The notes: generated by a model from the letters alone, not told the origin. Shown: positions 14,127 through 24,557, numbered from the stretch's first letter. The stretch: DNA of 64,000 bases from CAUPWF01 sp964369775 (GCA_964369775.1 CAYJHQ010000012.1:6633-70632), one strand, 5' to 3'. Program-made: numbers and translations.

Positions 14127-15725
14127 TTACGCCTCTTCAAAATTTGTCATCATGAAAGTCTTTTTTACATTCCCTCTAAAGTGACTTGTATCAAATGTTC
14201 CGATTGCTGCAATTTTTTTAGGTTTTCCTAGACTCTTAAATTTATCACCAAGATTAAACCCTAGAACATCGCACTTGCTCTTTTTGATGCTAATATGATC
14301 TTCAGAAGCCCCCATATACGTCATCAGCTCAGTATCAAGCTTTATACGAAATACAATAGGTGGGTTTCCAGCCCCGTAAGGAGCAAATCGATCCAGCTCC
14401 TCCATCGTGCTAGCGAAGTCAACAGCGTCTAGCTCTAAATCGTAGTGAACTTTTTCGCTCATAGCTGGAAGCTCTCCTATCTCATTCGCAAAAGCTGTTT
14501 TAAAAGTCTCTAAATCTTCAAGCTTAATGCTAAGTCCAGCCGCGCCTTCATGACCACCCCACCCAACAATTAAATGTTGGATGTTTTTTAATGCATTTGC
14601 CAAATGCGCAACTCCACCTGAACGACCAGAGCCTTTTATCAAACCTTCGCTTCCGTGGATATCTGTGAATATAATCACAGGACATTGCCTATCCTCTGCA
14701 ATCCTTCCAGCTATAAGACCTATCAGCCCTTCTGATATTTCAGGATCGTAAATGATAATAGGGCGCTCATCGCCAATTTTGGATTCAATTGAATTCATAA
14801 TTTTGGATGTGAGTTCCTTTCGCTCATCATTCTTAGCAACCAGGTTTCCGACTTTGAATGGCACTTTAAAGTCTTTGTCATCTGCTGCTAATACATCAAG
14901 CACCTTTTCCGCTCCGCCATCATTCATACGCTCAGACGCATTGATAATTGGTCCGATTTTGAAGCCATAAGTAGATTCTGTAACGCCCTTGTCTATCTCT
15001 AGCGACTTTAGAATGCTTTGGACTCCAAATCCGCCCCTCTTTGTATTAACAAGTCTAAGACCCTCTCTTACGATGTATCTATTCTCTCCTACAAGGGGCA
15101 TTACATCCGCGACGGTTCCTATGCTTGCTAGCACAAGCAAGTTATTCAACACACGCTCTTTTTTCGGAATGAGCTCTTTTGCAAATCGATATGCAATTCC
15201 AGCTCCGCAGTAGTGATGAAAATCCGAGCGATTTTCTGCCGCTGGATCACAAATGATGTCAGCAACTGGCAGTATAGGCTTCTCGTTTTCATCCTTCTTT
15301 GTAAGGTGATGATCAAGTACAATTACTTTGATGCCCTTTCTCTTTGCCTTTAAGATTGCATCAATAGCCGCAATCCCGTTGTCAACAGTGATAATTACGC
15401 CTGAGTCAATCTCATCAATGATTTTCTCTGACAATCCATAACCTTCTGAGAATCTTCTTGGAAGTCGTACAACTGGATCGATCCCATAGGCTTTCAGCGC
15501 TAGCTTCAAAATTGCAGCCGCCGTAATTCCATCAGCATCATAATCACCAACAATTGTAACTACTTCTCCTTTGCATATCTTCTTAAAATACGAAACAGAC
15601 TCCTTTAAATTAAAGATATATCCATCCTTTAATGGCTCATCTAGTTGTTTTACTGTCTGGCCTGTGTTTCTTAATACAACGCTTTGTACAGACTTTCTTG
15701 AATCTCTTCTTTTAAATTTTGACAT
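14127..15725 (-). CDS. recJ: Single-strand-specific exonuclease RecJ
   Basis: A 532-residue DHH/DHHA1 phosphoesterase. Motifs in order: G-D-Y-D-A-D-G near residue 60, T-V-D-N-G near 112, L-D-H-H-L-T near 138, G-A-G-I-A-Y near 171, and the DHHA1 motif G-W-G-G-H-E-G-A-A-G near 385, followed by an OB-like C-terminus. RecJ degrades 5' single-stranded DNA in recombination and repair. It is slightly shorter than typical RecJ (about 560-580 residues) but appears complete. SD is TTAGGAGG, with GCATATTA at 15758. It sits beside ligA. Confidence 0.95.
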   Translation of the reverse strand: MSKFKRRDSRKSVQSVVLRNTGQTVKQLDEPLKDGYIFNLKESVSYFKKICKGEVVTIVGDYDADGITAAAILKLALKAYGIDPVVRLPRRFSEGYGLSEKIIDEIDSGVIITVDNGIAAIDAILKAKRKGIKVIVLDHHLTKKDENEKPILPVADIICDPAAENRSDFHHYCGAGIAYRFAKELIPKKERVLNNLLVLASIGTVADVMPLVGENRYIVREGLRLVNTKRGGFGVQSILKSLEIDKGVTESTYGFKIGPIINASERMNDGGAEKVLDVLAADDKDFKVPFKVGNLVAKNDERKELTSKIMNSIESKIGDERPIIIYDPEISEGLIGLIAGRIAEDRQCPVIIFTDIHGSEGLIKGSGRSGGVAHLANALKNIQHLIVGWGGHEGAAGLSIKLEDLETFKTAFANEIGELPAMSEKVHYDLELDAVDFASTMEELDRFAPYGAGNPPIVFRIKLDTELMTYMGASEDHISIKKSKCDVLGFNLGDKFKSLGKPKKIAAIGTFDTSHFRGNVKKTFMMTNFEEA

Positions 15726-15773
15726 TTTATTGCCTCCTAATTTTTTATTTTCGAAAATAATATGCCAAACAAC

Positions 15774-15800
15774 AGAAAAAAAGAGCCTTTCGGCTCTCTT
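15774..15800 (-). terminator. Hairpin upstream of recJ
   Basis: AGAGCC/GGCTCT stem with a GAAA loop and T-run, between ligA and the recJ promoter element. Confidence 0.75.
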
Positions 15801-15900
15801 AGTTGCGACTATCCGTCACGTATTTGATAAATGGTTTTGTCATTGTAGCAAATATACTAGGCTTCGTCAAGGACAACCCGCTTATCTTTTAAAACATCTT

Positions 15901-17877
15901 TTAAAACAATGACTGAAATTCTTCTTCTGTAATGATTGGTACGCCAAGTGATACAGCTTTTTTGTTTTTTGAAGAGTTGGATTGACTGTCATTATTGATT
16001 AGGTAGTCTGTGTTTTTGCTCACAGATCCCGATACGACTCCATCAAGACTCTCAATAAACGCTTGTAACTCTTTTCTGTTTTTGTACTTTTCCACACTTC
16101 CAGTTACAACAAATGTTTTCCCTTCCAGAGATTGTTCTCCAGTAGGTGCAACTTCTTCAAAGACGCATAATCTGTACAAAGCGCTCCATTCTGAAGCATC
16201 TTCAAAATATGCAGTGTAGTTTTCTGCCAACACGTCTCCGATCTTGTCAAGACTTACAAGCTCACTCTTAGACAATTTGCAAATGCTTTCTTTTCTATCG
16301 GCATAGGCTTTTACAATTGCCTTTGACGCAGATCTGCCAATTAGTGGAATAGACAATCCATACATCAACCGATCCAGTGTTGTATTCTTTGCAACTTCAA
16401 TCGCAGTCGTTAGTTTTTCAACTGCTCGACTTCCCATTCTAGGCAATGACTTCAGCTTCATTTGACGATCATTATCATTTGGTAATGTCAATATGCTTTC
16501 AAAATCACTTATAATTCCAGCCTTATACATTAAAGAAATAGTCTCTTCTGATAAGCCTACAATGTTCATGGCATCACGGCTAGCAAAATGACTCAAAAGA
16601 CCAATAATCTTTGCCTTGCATTTGCCATTTGGGCAGATACACACTTCGGTTTGATCATCTTGTTTGATTTCTGTACGTGCTCCGCATATAGGACAATTCG
16701 TAGCAATTGGAAGATCATTGCTTCTTGTCAGATTTTTGCTAATTTGAGGAATAATCATATTTGCCTTATATACCATAATCTTGTCTCCAATTCCTAACTG
16801 CAAATCCCTTAAAATGCTTACATTGTGCAGACTCGCTCTTGATACCGTTGTGCCTTCAATTTCCACAGGCTCAAAGATTGCCACTGGAGTTAGAGCTCCT
16901 GTTTTAGAAGCTGCCCACTCTACATCAAGTAGGGTTGTTTCCACTTCTTCATCTTGCCATTTAAATGCTAATGCATCACCTGCCGCTTTTGAAGTATCTG
17001 CTGCCGCATTTTCAGTATGGTTTTGAGCCAACACAAGCCCGTCCACGGCATAGTCGATGTTGCTAATCTCTTTTGTGAATGCTGCTACTGCATCCGCGAC
17101 GCTATATTTTGTCACTGCTACGTAATCTACAACATCAAATCCCATTTGCTCTAAAAAGGCCAATTCAAGACCCATGCTTATGCCTATGTCATCCCATCCG
17201 TCAACCTCTCTTACTAATCGAAAGGCAATAAATCGCAAACATCTCTCTTTTGCAATATCGCTAGAGAGTTGCCTCACTGATCCACTTGCAAGGTTTCTAG
17301 GGTTTTTGTACTGCTCTGCAGCATCCAATCCCTCGTTGATTTTGTTAAAGTCTGTATTTGTGATAATTGCTTCGCCTCTCACAACTAATTTACCTTTGTG
17401 TGGGATGCTTAGGGGTATGTTTTTAAATACCTTTGCATTATGAGTCACATCTTCTCCGATCTCCCCATTTCCTCTTGTCACAGCCCTAACAAGCACTCCT
17501 TTATCATACGTAAGTACAATCGTAAGCCCATCTAGCTTCCATGATAAAATTCCAACACGACAATTCTTTACAAAATCCTCTAAGTCAGTCACTTCCTTTG
17601 TTTTCTTCAACGATAACGCTTTAACCTCATGCACCTGCTTTTTTAGGGATGTCTCTGAAACAGCTCCTACTTGCTGTGTTGGACTGCTTGACAGTATCAC
17701 GCCTACTTGTTGCTCCAAGGACTCCAATTCGTCATAAAGCTTATCGTACTCGAGATTGCTCATTATCTCCTTCTTTTCTGAATAGTAAGCTTTATTTGCC
17801 TCATTTAGAGCTTTCACAAGCTCCTTAACGCGCTCCACCTTTTCATCCATTACTTCGTTTTTTCTTTCATTCATCAT
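15901..17877 (-). CDS. ligA: NAD-dependent DNA ligase
   Basis: A 658-residue LigA with all domains. An N-terminal Ia region contains Y-Y-S-x-x-x-x-I-M-S and L-E-Y-D-x-L-Y-D-E-L. The adenylation motif is S-W-K-L-D-G (lysine 114), with R-G-N-G-E-I-G-E-D-V-T-H-N and N-P-R-N-L-A-S-G-S-V-R-Q-L. Then come the OB fold, a four-Cys zinc finger (CPIC ... CxCPNGKC, residues near 405-430), helix-hairpin-helix repeats and a C-terminal BRCT domain (F-V-V-T-G-S-V). It seals nicks in duplex DNA. SD is AGGAGGAA. With RecJ, UvrD and DnaE it makes a near self-sufficient replication and repair kit. Confidence 0.96.
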   Translation of the reverse strand: MMNERKNEVMDEKVERVKELVKALNEANKAYYSEKKEIMSNLEYDKLYDELESLEQQVGVILSSSPTQQVGAVSETSLKKQVHEVKALSLKKTKEVTDLEDFVKNCRVGILSWKLDGLTIVLTYDKGVLVRAVTRGNGEIGEDVTHNAKVFKNIPLSIPHKGKLVVRGEAIITNTDFNKINEGLDAAEQYKNPRNLASGSVRQLSSDIAKERCLRFIAFRLVREVDGWDDIGISMGLELAFLEQMGFDVVDYVAVTKYSVADAVAAFTKEISNIDYAVDGLVLAQNHTENAAADTSKAAGDALAFKWQDEEVETTLLDVEWAASKTGALTPVAIFEPVEIEGTTVSRASLHNVSILRDLQLGIGDKIMVYKANMIIPQISKNLTRSNDLPIATNCPICGARTEIKQDDQTEVCICPNGKCKAKIIGLLSHFASRDAMNIVGLSEETISLMYKAGIISDFESILTLPNDNDRQMKLKSLPRMGSRAVEKLTTAIEVAKNTTLDRLMYGLSIPLIGRSASKAIVKAYADRKESICKLSKSELVSLDKIGDVLAENYTAYFEDASEWSALYRLCVFEEVAPTGEQSLEGKTFVVTGSVEKYKNRKELQAFIESLDGVVSGSVSKNTDYLINNDSQSNSSKNKKAVSLGVPIITEEEFQSLF

Positions 17878-17994
17878 CTTTGATTCCTCCTGTTTATTTT
17901 TTTATTTTCGCCATTAATATGGAAAACCCTCTCAAATCGGAACTGAGTTCCAAAAAAATAGAGAGCGTGGATTTATACCCTCGCTCCCTTATCT

Positions 17995-18756
17995 CTATTT
18001 GGCAAATGGCGCCATCCAAACTTTTCCAGTTCCTCGATATACATTTACCAATCCTTCACCCGACGCTGCTGACCCAGCTAAGCTCTTTCCCGCCCGTTCA
18101 ACTGTAAAGTTTAGGCTTTTGCTCCATGCAATTGCTAGATTTCCATCAATTTTCAAGACATCATCTTGCAAATCCACAAGTACTAATTCCTTTTCTGGAA
18201 ATGCTGATTCAAGACATACAACGCCTTCTCCCTCTAAGGATAAATTGAATAATCCTTGATTTCCAGCCACAGCAGATGACAAATTGCTTCTAGCTGTAAG
18301 AGTGTGTTTTAAAGTCGCTTCGCAAGCCTTGAATAATCCATCATCAAGTACAATTCCACCGCTCCACTCACCTACATCTACAAGTAGTATGTGGCTCCAT
18401 GTTGGCTCTAGCACAAGCGTTCCGTCTCCTTTGTACTCTGGCTTGATTGCTGACTCCTTAGTAACATTTGCTCTAAAGGCCTTTCCAATCAAATCTCCTA
18501 CGCCCTTAATGCCCGTGGTGGACTCTACATTTCCTGCCATCCATTGCATTTCTCCTGGCTGCAGCACCACATTCCCTTTTGCTAAATTACAAGAGATTAC
18601 CTTTTGCCTTACATTCATTTTGGAGCAAAAATACGCCAACTGTGCATTTATAGGCGAACAGCTCAAATCTCTTTTGTATTCAATGACCGAAAATGGTCCT
18701 TTTTGCGCCGCAATTGCTACATCGTCATTGTCGGCAAAGTTTTCAATCCTATACAT
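17995..18756 (-). CDS. AIM24-family protein
   Basis: A 253-residue protein starting at ATG 18756 behind AAGAAGG, with GCATATTA at 18780. It shows the AIM24 pattern: V-L-Q-P-G-E-M-Q-W-M-A-G near residue 64, Y-K-G-D-G-T-L-V-L-E-P-T-W-S-H near 102, then I-V-L-D-D-G-L-F-K-A-C-E and repeated G-E-G-x-V-x-L-E strands. The fold resembles the TRAP-like beta barrel. The cellular role is unknown in bacteria. It has no signal peptide or membrane span. Confidence 0.85.
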   Translation of the reverse strand: MYRIENFADNDDVAIAAQKGPFSVIEYKRDLSCSPINAQLAYFCSKMNVRQKVISCNLAKGNVVLQPGEMQWMAGNVESTTGIKGVGDLIGKAFRANVTKESAIKPEYKGDGTLVLEPTWSHILLVDVGEWSGGIVLDDGLFKACEATLKHTLTARSNLSSAVAGNQGLFNLSLEGEGVVCLESAFPEKELVLVDLQDDVLKIDGNLAIAWSKSLNFTVERAGKSLAGSAASGEGLVNVYRGTGKVWMAPFAK

Positions 18757-18817
18757 AAAAACCTTCTTTCTTTTTATTTTAATATGCAAAAAAGAAGAAG
18801 AGCTTTCGCTCTCCCTC

Positions 18818-19588
18818 CTATTCGTAAAATATTTCTAGATCCTTTCTCGTAGCATTCACCAATCGGCTTAAACTGCTTCTTGGAATTGAAAACAGCTCAA
18901 TTAGCTCATTGTATGTAAACGCTCCGCTTAAAGAGTACTTTGCAATCAATGAACGAATATCCCTCTGCTTGTAGGCATAAGGGTCTAAATCTTCAAACAT
19001 TCTCACTTCATTTGAATCGGCAAGTGTTCGGATAATAATTCTCACCTCATCTAGCGTTACAAGATACTTTTCAGACAAATCTCTTGCAGAGTATTTTCCT
19101 GTAGCGTAAAAAATTGCAATTTTCTTTTGAAACATAACAGTGTATTTGCCATTTGGCGCAACACCATCATCAAAAGATAGTATTTGCTTTCCACCTGTGT
19201 TTTTTACTGGCTTTGCAATATCTTCTACCACCTCTCCAATACTTGAAGAGTTTACCATGTTTTTCATCATATCAGATGCAACTGACAAGAATTCTTTCAT
19301 TAATGAAATCTCTTCGCTTGAAAACACCCCTACAGACTCTGGGACTTTCGGCGCTGTTGGCTCAGCTATCACCTCTGCAACCTCATCCACTACCTTCTTC
19401 GTAGCTGGCTTCTTTTTAGCCATTTTTTTAGATGTGGCTACTTTTTTTGTCGGATTCTCATCAGCAATTTTCCACTTTCTTAAAGTTGTCGTAGATACAC
19501 CAGTTTCTTTAGCAACTGCCCTTAACGACTTCCCACCTTTTAACTCTGATAAACAAAACTTCTTCATTGATTCTCCATACTTTAACAT
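18818..19588 (-). CDS. Two-helix-turn-helix DNA-binding protein
   Basis: A 256-residue protein. The N-terminal helix-turn-helix is S-L-R-A-V-A-K-E-T-G-V-S-T-T-T-L-R-K-W (about 20-38), of the kind seen in transposase and terminase-small proteins. A Lys/Ala/Pro-rich linker (about 45-75) follows, then an acidic helix, a beta region, and a second helix-turn-helix, T-Y-N-E-L-I-E-L-F-S-I-P-R-S-S-L-S-R-L (about 225-243). The arrangement suits a structural or regulatory DNA-binding protein. It could read one of the dispersed sites, but nothing in the sequence ties it to one. SD is TTTAGGAGGAAG. Confidence 0.75.
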   Translation of the reverse strand: MLKYGESMKKFCLSELKGGKSLRAVAKETGVSTTTLRKWKIADENPTKKVATSKKMAKKKPATKKVVDEVAEVIAEPTAPKVPESVGVFSSEEISLMKEFLSVASDMMKNMVNSSSIGEVVEDIAKPVKNTGGKQILSFDDGVAPNGKYTVMFQKKIAIFYATGKYSARDLSEKYLVTLDEVRIIIRTLADSNEVRMFEDLDPYAYKQRDIRSLIAKYSLSGAFTYNELIELFSIPRSSLSRLVNATRKDLEIFYE

Positions 19589-19697
19589 TTTAACTTCCTC
19601 CTAAATTTTAATTTACGATGCAAATATACATAATCAGAAAAAATAAAAAATGAAGAGTTTTCGCTCCTCACTTACATCAAATTGGTATTTAATATTG

Positions 19698-20552
19698 TTA
19701 AGAATGGGCATTAAACATTGTCAAGATCTCTACCTTGACCTTTACAGCAAAGTTAGCGCTATTATCGTCTCCCCCTCTATAAATGGTGATATACGGCTTT
19801 ATCTCTTCAAAAAACAATATTTGCTCTGTCTCTGACTCGGTCATCTCGATCCACGCCGTATCTTCCGTTCTTGAAACGGCTCTATAAGCCTCAATTAATG
19901 GACTAGGGCAAGCGATGATTTTCGGCATCGAGAGCAATTTTTCTAAGTCATCAAAGAAGATGCTGTCTCTTAGATAGCTATACGAATGCTCACTACTATC
20001 TACTCGTATCCAGCCTGTGAATTCCGCCTCTGGGATAGTAAATTGCTGTAGCCTCATTTGCGAGCTCACGTCAATGTAGTTTCCAAAATTAATTGTTAAG
20101 CTCTGATATCGAGAGTCTGAACAATCCTCATCTGTGATATAAAACAGGTCGTAGACATTAACAACTTTTCCCCCACCAATACACATATTTTGAAACAATG
20201 CTTTCAATATTTCATCATCAAGCTCTGCGTCATGAATAGTAAGCTGCGCTCTATATCGTTCCTTGAACGCAACAAAGCACTTCTCTTTGATTAGCGTTGA
20301 TAGCTTTACACTGTCTGTAGTCTCCATCAGCACAGGAATATCTCTCTCTTTAACTCTAATAGTTATGTACGACTTCATTGACTTGACGTCTAAGCATACA
20401 CGCACCTCTTCCAAGCCTTCTGTTTCGTACAGCTCTTTTGAAACCTCGTCAATATTTGCGATTCTCCAGCGAACAGTATCTTTACATCTCTCATTTTTTA
20501 ACAAATGGAGCTTGCACGCTGCCACTGCTATCTTTTCAATCTTTTTTACCAT
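19698..20552 (-). CDS. Hypothetical protein
   Basis: A 284-residue soluble protein behind TTAGGAGGAAA, with a near-consensus CATATTC element at 20587. Mixed alpha/beta character, no membrane segment, no motif recognised. It is one of several unknown proteins between ligA and the SSB-like gene, which suggests a link to DNA metabolism by location only. Confidence 0.65.
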   Translation of the reverse strand: MVKKIEKIAVAACKLHLLKNERCKDTVRWRIANIDEVSKELYETEGLEEVRVCLDVKSMKSYITIRVKERDIPVLMETTDSVKLSTLIKEKCFVAFKERYRAQLTIHDAELDDEILKALFQNMCIGGGKVVNVYDLFYITDEDCSDSRYQSLTINFGNYIDVSSQMRLQQFTIPEAEFTGWIRVDSSEHSYSYLRDSIFFDDLEKLLSMPKIIACPSPLIEAYRAVSRTEDTAWIEMTESETEQILFFEEIKPYITIYRGGDDNSANFAVKVKVEILTMFNAHS

Positions 20553-20653
20553 TTTTCTTTCCTCCTAAGAACTTTATTTTCAAAAAGAATATGGCAATGT
20601 TTATAATTTGGGAACTGAGTTCCAAAAAAAAACAGAGCTATTCGCCCTGTTGT

Positions 20654-21400
20654 TTAAATCTGATTGAATAGACGCAGGTAGTCTCCCGAGGCCACCACTG
20701 CGTCCTCTTGTAAGTAGTCATAAGTGTTTGGCTCATACATTTCACTCAAAAGAATTTCTCTCTCATCTAAATCGATCCTTACACTTGTTGTCTCACCCCT
20801 TGAAAATACTATAGCATCATATACTTTTCTGTATACTTCTGGCATTTCAGACAATTTTTCTCTTCCGAAGGCTTGACTCAAAAGTGAGCGAATTTCCCCC
20901 TCTGTATACTTAGAGGATGCTCCATCCAAAACACCATAACCAGCAAAATCAATCTCTTGCGCTACAAAATACACATATCGATCATCAATGCTATCTGTAA
21001 AGGACTTGTCTTCGCATATAGCAACCTCGATTCCTTGAATGTAGTATTTTTTATCTCCTTCACACATTACAGAATTGAACTGAGCTCCCCAGGCTTGCAA
21101 CCTCTGAATAAGAGGCTCATCTTTGTCATGTACAGCATCCATGAGCATGCTCCAGCAGCGCTCAACAACCTTCAACTTCAATACGTTTTCTGACTCTTCA
21201 CACATGACAATATGCTCTTCATTGCCTATTGAAGTATCATAAAGGTACAGCCTTACTTGCTTTTTGCTTGTATCTAGCCCGCAATACACAGACTTTTCTG
21301 GTGCGGCTGAACATTTTTCTGTGCTGGCCCTCCAGTTGATCTCTTCTTCAAGCACCTCACAGTCTACCAATTCTAAATCCCTAATCCATCCATTCGTCAT
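20654..21400 (-). CDS. Hypothetical protein
   Basis: A 248-residue acidic protein behind TTTAGGAGGAG. It contains Y-C-G-L-D-T-S-K-K-Q-V-R-L-Y near residue 40, a short stretch recalling the start of actin/RNase H-like folds, but the rest does not confirm such a fold. No membrane segment. Its own terminator follows (stem near 20629-20648). Function unknown. Confidence 0.65.
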   Translation of the reverse strand: MTNGWIRDLELVDCEVLEEEINWRASTEKCSAAPEKSVYCGLDTSKKQVRLYLYDTSIGNEEHIVMCEESENVLKLKVVERCWSMLMDAVHDKDEPLIQRLQAWGAQFNSVMCEGDKKYYIQGIEVAICEDKSFTDSIDDRYVYFVAQEIDFAGYGVLDGASSKYTEGEIRSLLSQAFGREKLSEMPEVYRKVYDAIVFSRGETTSVRIDLDEREILLSEMYEPNTYDYLQEDAVVASGDYLRLFNQI

Positions 21401-21506
21401 AATAACTCCTCCTAAATTTTATTTTCAAAGGCAATATGTTAAATGATGGGAAATTGGAACTCAGTTCCAAAAAAAAGCAGAGCTAACGCTCTACTTTTCA
21501 AACAAT

Positions 21507-23342
21507 TTAACGATCAATAATCATCCCTTCAAACCGTTGGATAAATGGGCTCATTTCATATGGCTTTGAGTCTATATATTCACAGTAAGACAACTCTAAT
21601 TTCTCTTCAGCTCTTGTCATGGCAACATAAAGCAGTCTCCGCTCTTCCTCGATGTCAATTGATTTTCGATGCGGAATAATGTCTTCATTGCAGTTTGGCA
21701 CAACAACATATGGAAACTCCAACCCTTTCGATCCATGCATAGTCATAATATTAACCCCGTCAATATCGTTTCGCTTGGCTTTTTTGAGGGACTCTTCGTA
21801 GCACTCAATATGCTCTAAAATCTCTTCAAACTTATCAAAGTCAGCAATACGACCTTTGAATGTATCTATCATATCCATTAAATCCGCTTTATCTTTTTGG
21901 TACTTGATTGCATACTCGGTGATATGCTTTCTATACCCTATTGCTTTAATAATGTAGTCTACAGCCTTATCAAATGGTAATTCCTTGATGCGTTTCAAGT
22001 CATATTCAAAATCATTGATATTGTCCACTGTGTAAATCTGTGCTCTGTGTTTTTGACGTAGTTCACGAAAAGTTATATTTAACTTTGGAACTGAGTTCCG
22101 TTTTATATAACGCACAGGCTTATTCATAACAGCAATAAAGGGATCTCTAGATAATCCTTGATGTGCAAGCTCCAAATATGCAAGTAAATCCTTAATAAGT
22201 GTGTGTTTATAAATGCTTGCCACATGCTCTTTCATAATAAAAGGAATATCTTTAGTCGCTAGAAACATTGCAAAGTCACCTGCTGCTCGCGTCGTTCGAA
22301 AGATGCAACAGCAATCTTTTAAGTTTCGTCCCTTCTCATTCCCAAACTTTACAAAGTCATCTGCAATTTTTTTGTATTGAGATTTATTATCTCCGTAACG
22401 AAACACTGCCAATTTTCCTTTTTTTGTCGAGTGAGTTTTTACGTCTTTATCATAGCGCTCTAGATTGTCCTTAATTAGGTCCTGAGAGTGTTTTACAATC
22501 TCTTTATGACTTCTATAGTTTACATCTAAGTCTACTCGTATCGCACCCTTGAAGCGCTCATTAAAAGATAGCATTATTTCTGGCTTGCTGCCTAAGAATC
22601 CATAAATTGACTGATCATCATCTCCTACTACAAAAATATTTTTGTGTGGCTCTACCAACATTCGAATGGTTGCAAATTGCACCTCATTGATGTCCTGAAA
22701 TTCATCAATCAACACATACGAATATCTATCCTGATATTTTTTCAAAACTTCTTTGTTTGATAGAAATAAGTGATAGCATCTTTGCACCATATCATCAAAG
22801 TCAAGTTTCCCGATCTCGCGTAAGGCGTCTGAATACCCCTTGTATAAGCTATTAAACTCGCTTTTTCCGCAAGGTAGATCGTCTTGAAATCTCTTGCTGT
22901 TACAAAGAGATTTTAAATCTATAGCATTCTTGATGTTGCTGATTAGTCGAAGTGATGTTGAAACCCCTTCTTCATCAAGCTCAATGTGATTTTTCTCTGC
23001 TGCTGCTTTTAAAACATTTACACGCTCCCAGTCCGCAGCCACTGAATCAAACTCAACGCCACAGCTTTCTCGCAATACGCGAAAAAATAAAGAGTGGAAT
23101 GTTGCAAATGCCACGTTGTCTGATTTGTGCCCTCTCAACTTCTGAAAACGAGCCTCCATTTCAACTGCGGCTAGCTTTGAAAATGTGATTACTAATATTC
23201 TTTCCGAATCCACACCCTCCGCGTCAATCAAATTAGATATTCTATTCGTTAATACATGCGTCTTTCCAGAACCTGGCCCAGCTACTACTATCATAGGTCC
23301 ATCTACATGCGAAACCGCTTTCTTTTGGTTATTATTCATCAT
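21507..23342 (-). CDS. UvrD/Rep-family DNA helicase
   Basis: About 611 residues from ATG 23342, which follows GAGGAGG. Superfamily 1A motifs: N-x-x-Q-K-K-A-V (Q motif), A-G-P-G-S-G-K-T-H (Walker A, near residue 25), L-I-D-E-F-Q-D-I-N, V-G-D-D-D-Q-S-I-Y-G-F, N-Y-R-S-H, T-M-H-G-S-K-G-L-E-F and V-A-M-T-R-A-E-E-K-L. It is shorter than PcrA/UvrD (about 720-750) and lacks the C-terminal PcrA extension. Likely a 3'-5' helicase in element replication. A GGAACTGAGTTCC copy (22087) lies inside the gene and encodes N-S-V-P. Confidence 0.93.
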   Translation of the reverse strand: MMNNNQKKAVSHVDGPMIVVAGPGSGKTHVLTNRISNLIDAEGVDSERILVITFSKLAAVEMEARFQKLRGHKSDNVAFATFHSLFFRVLRESCGVEFDSVAADWERVNVLKAAAEKNHIELDEEGVSTSLRLISNIKNAIDLKSLCNSKRFQDDLPCGKSEFNSLYKGYSDALREIGKLDFDDMVQRCYHLFLSNKEVLKKYQDRYSYVLIDEFQDINEVQFATIRMLVEPHKNIFVVGDDDQSIYGFLGSKPEIMLSFNERFKGAIRVDLDVNYRSHKEIVKHSQDLIKDNLERYDKDVKTHSTKKGKLAVFRYGDNKSQYKKIADDFVKFGNEKGRNLKDCCCIFRTTRAAGDFAMFLATKDIPFIMKEHVASIYKHTLIKDLLAYLELAHQGLSRDPFIAVMNKPVRYIKRNSVPKLNITFRELRQKHRAQIYTVDNINDFEYDLKRIKELPFDKAVDYIIKAIGYRKHITEYAIKYQKDKADLMDMIDTFKGRIADFDKFEEILEHIECYEESLKKAKRNDIDGVNIMTMHGSKGLEFPYVVVPNCNEDIIPHRKSIDIEEERRLLYVAMTRAEEKLELSYCEYIDSKPYEMSPFIQRFEGMIIDR

Positions 23343-23432
23343 TGTTAAATACCTCCTCATTTTTTTATTTTCGATAGTAATATGTCAAATAGTTGGAAAA
23401 AGAGAGCGAAGAAGTCCTCTTCGCCCTCTCTC

Positions 23433-24557
23433 TTATTTCCATTGCCCACAATCTGTGCATTTGTGTCCAGCTAAAACCTTTTCAACACTAGCTTTTTTGG
23501 TTTCAACATAGACCTCTTTAGTTTCTTCGTCGTGCCATATTCTTTCAACTCCAGCTTGCACTTCTTCAACATGCTCAGTGTATGCGCCTGAACAGTTGCT
23601 TCCACATGGTGTTTTATCCCCTCTGTTTACAGCGCTTGTAACATCTCTGCCACAATCATCGCAAGTGTAGGTTGTAAGCGTTTTCATTATTGGAGTTTCT
23701 TCCCAATAACCTGCTGTCTCTACAACCGTTTTCCAGTAGCCCTCTGCTGGCGTTTCTACCATCTCGTACACAGGAGCATATGCATGTGTGTGTGCGCTTG
23801 CTTCATTGGTCGGCTCCTTTTGCTGTAGCTTTACTTCCCCATCCTCGACTTTACTAGCCTCAATTGAAATATCTAATTCCATATTCGATTGAAAGGCAAT
23901 GTCTCCGACCACAATCAGCACATCATTTCTTGTCAAGCTTACAATTAGAGGGTTTTCATCTTCCCAAAAATCAGAACTCTCATCAAATGACAGTGGGATT
24001 ACATAAAAACCATCTTCATTTGCTTGAAAAGGCGTAGTAAAGCTGACATCTCGTCCAATCTCATCCACAACGGGATCTCTTGCTTCATCTACAAAAACCC
24101 CCTCAATTACATAAGTCGCGCCTGGTTCAAGCCCCTTTATTGCCAACTCGCCGCTTCGGTGGATTAGTAGCTCTGACGCATCGCCGCTTTGCTCAATTAC
24201 CTCATCTACTTTGTTTAAATCTCCATTGATGCTATTTAAATTTTCTTTTGAGCGCATTGTCCCTGCAAGGACGGCTGTGCCTGCTAGTACCACTATCGCC
24301 GCCCCCATTAGCATCTTGCCCGCACCACTTCTTTTTCCTGGCAAATCTTCGTGTGAAGCAATCGGCTCATCTTGCAATTCGGATTCATTTTGATATTCAG
24401 ATAAATCATCGGAGCTCATTGCATGTGATTGCGTCATCTCTTCTGTATCTGCCTCGCAATCAACTTCTTCTACCACTTCTTCTTTTCTTGCTACATCGCC
24501 TTCATTATCTAATGATGGCATATCTAGATCGTCTAATTGATTCTTTTCTTCTTTCAT
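23433..24557 (-). CDS. Membrane protein with VaFE-like domain and C-terminal zinc ribbons
   Basis: About 374 residues from ATG 24557 behind AAAGGTGAT. A long acidic cytoplasmic N-terminus (1-75) is followed by one membrane span (about 80-98) and an outer domain with G-L-E-P-G-A-T-Y-V-I-E-G, like VaFE repeats of surface adhesins. Then H-T-H-A-Y, repeated Y-W-K-T-V/Y-W-E-E-T motifs, C-D-D-C-G, a Cys pair, and the C-terminus C-T-D-C-G-Q-W-K. The protein at 46974..48086 has the same order and the same final C-x-x-C-G-x-W-K. Metal binding is inference. Probably surface exposed. Confidence 0.8.
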   Translation of the reverse strand: MKEEKNQLDDLDMPSLDNEGDVARKEEVVEEVDCEADTEEMTQSHAMSSDDLSEYQNESELQDEPIASHEDLPGKRSGAGKMLMGAAIVVLAGTAVLAGTMRSKENLNSINGDLNKVDEVIEQSGDASELLIHRSGELAIKGLEPGATYVIEGVFVDEARDPVVDEIGRDVSFTTPFQANEDGFYVIPLSFDESSDFWEDENPLIVSLTRNDVLIVVGDIAFQSNMELDISIEASKVEDGEVKLQQKEPTNEASAHTHAYAPVYEMVETPAEGYWKTVVETAGYWEETPIMKTLTTYTCDDCGRDVTSAVNRGDKTPCGSNCSGAYTEHVEEVQAGVERIWHDEETKEVYVETKKASVEKVLAGHKCTDCGQWK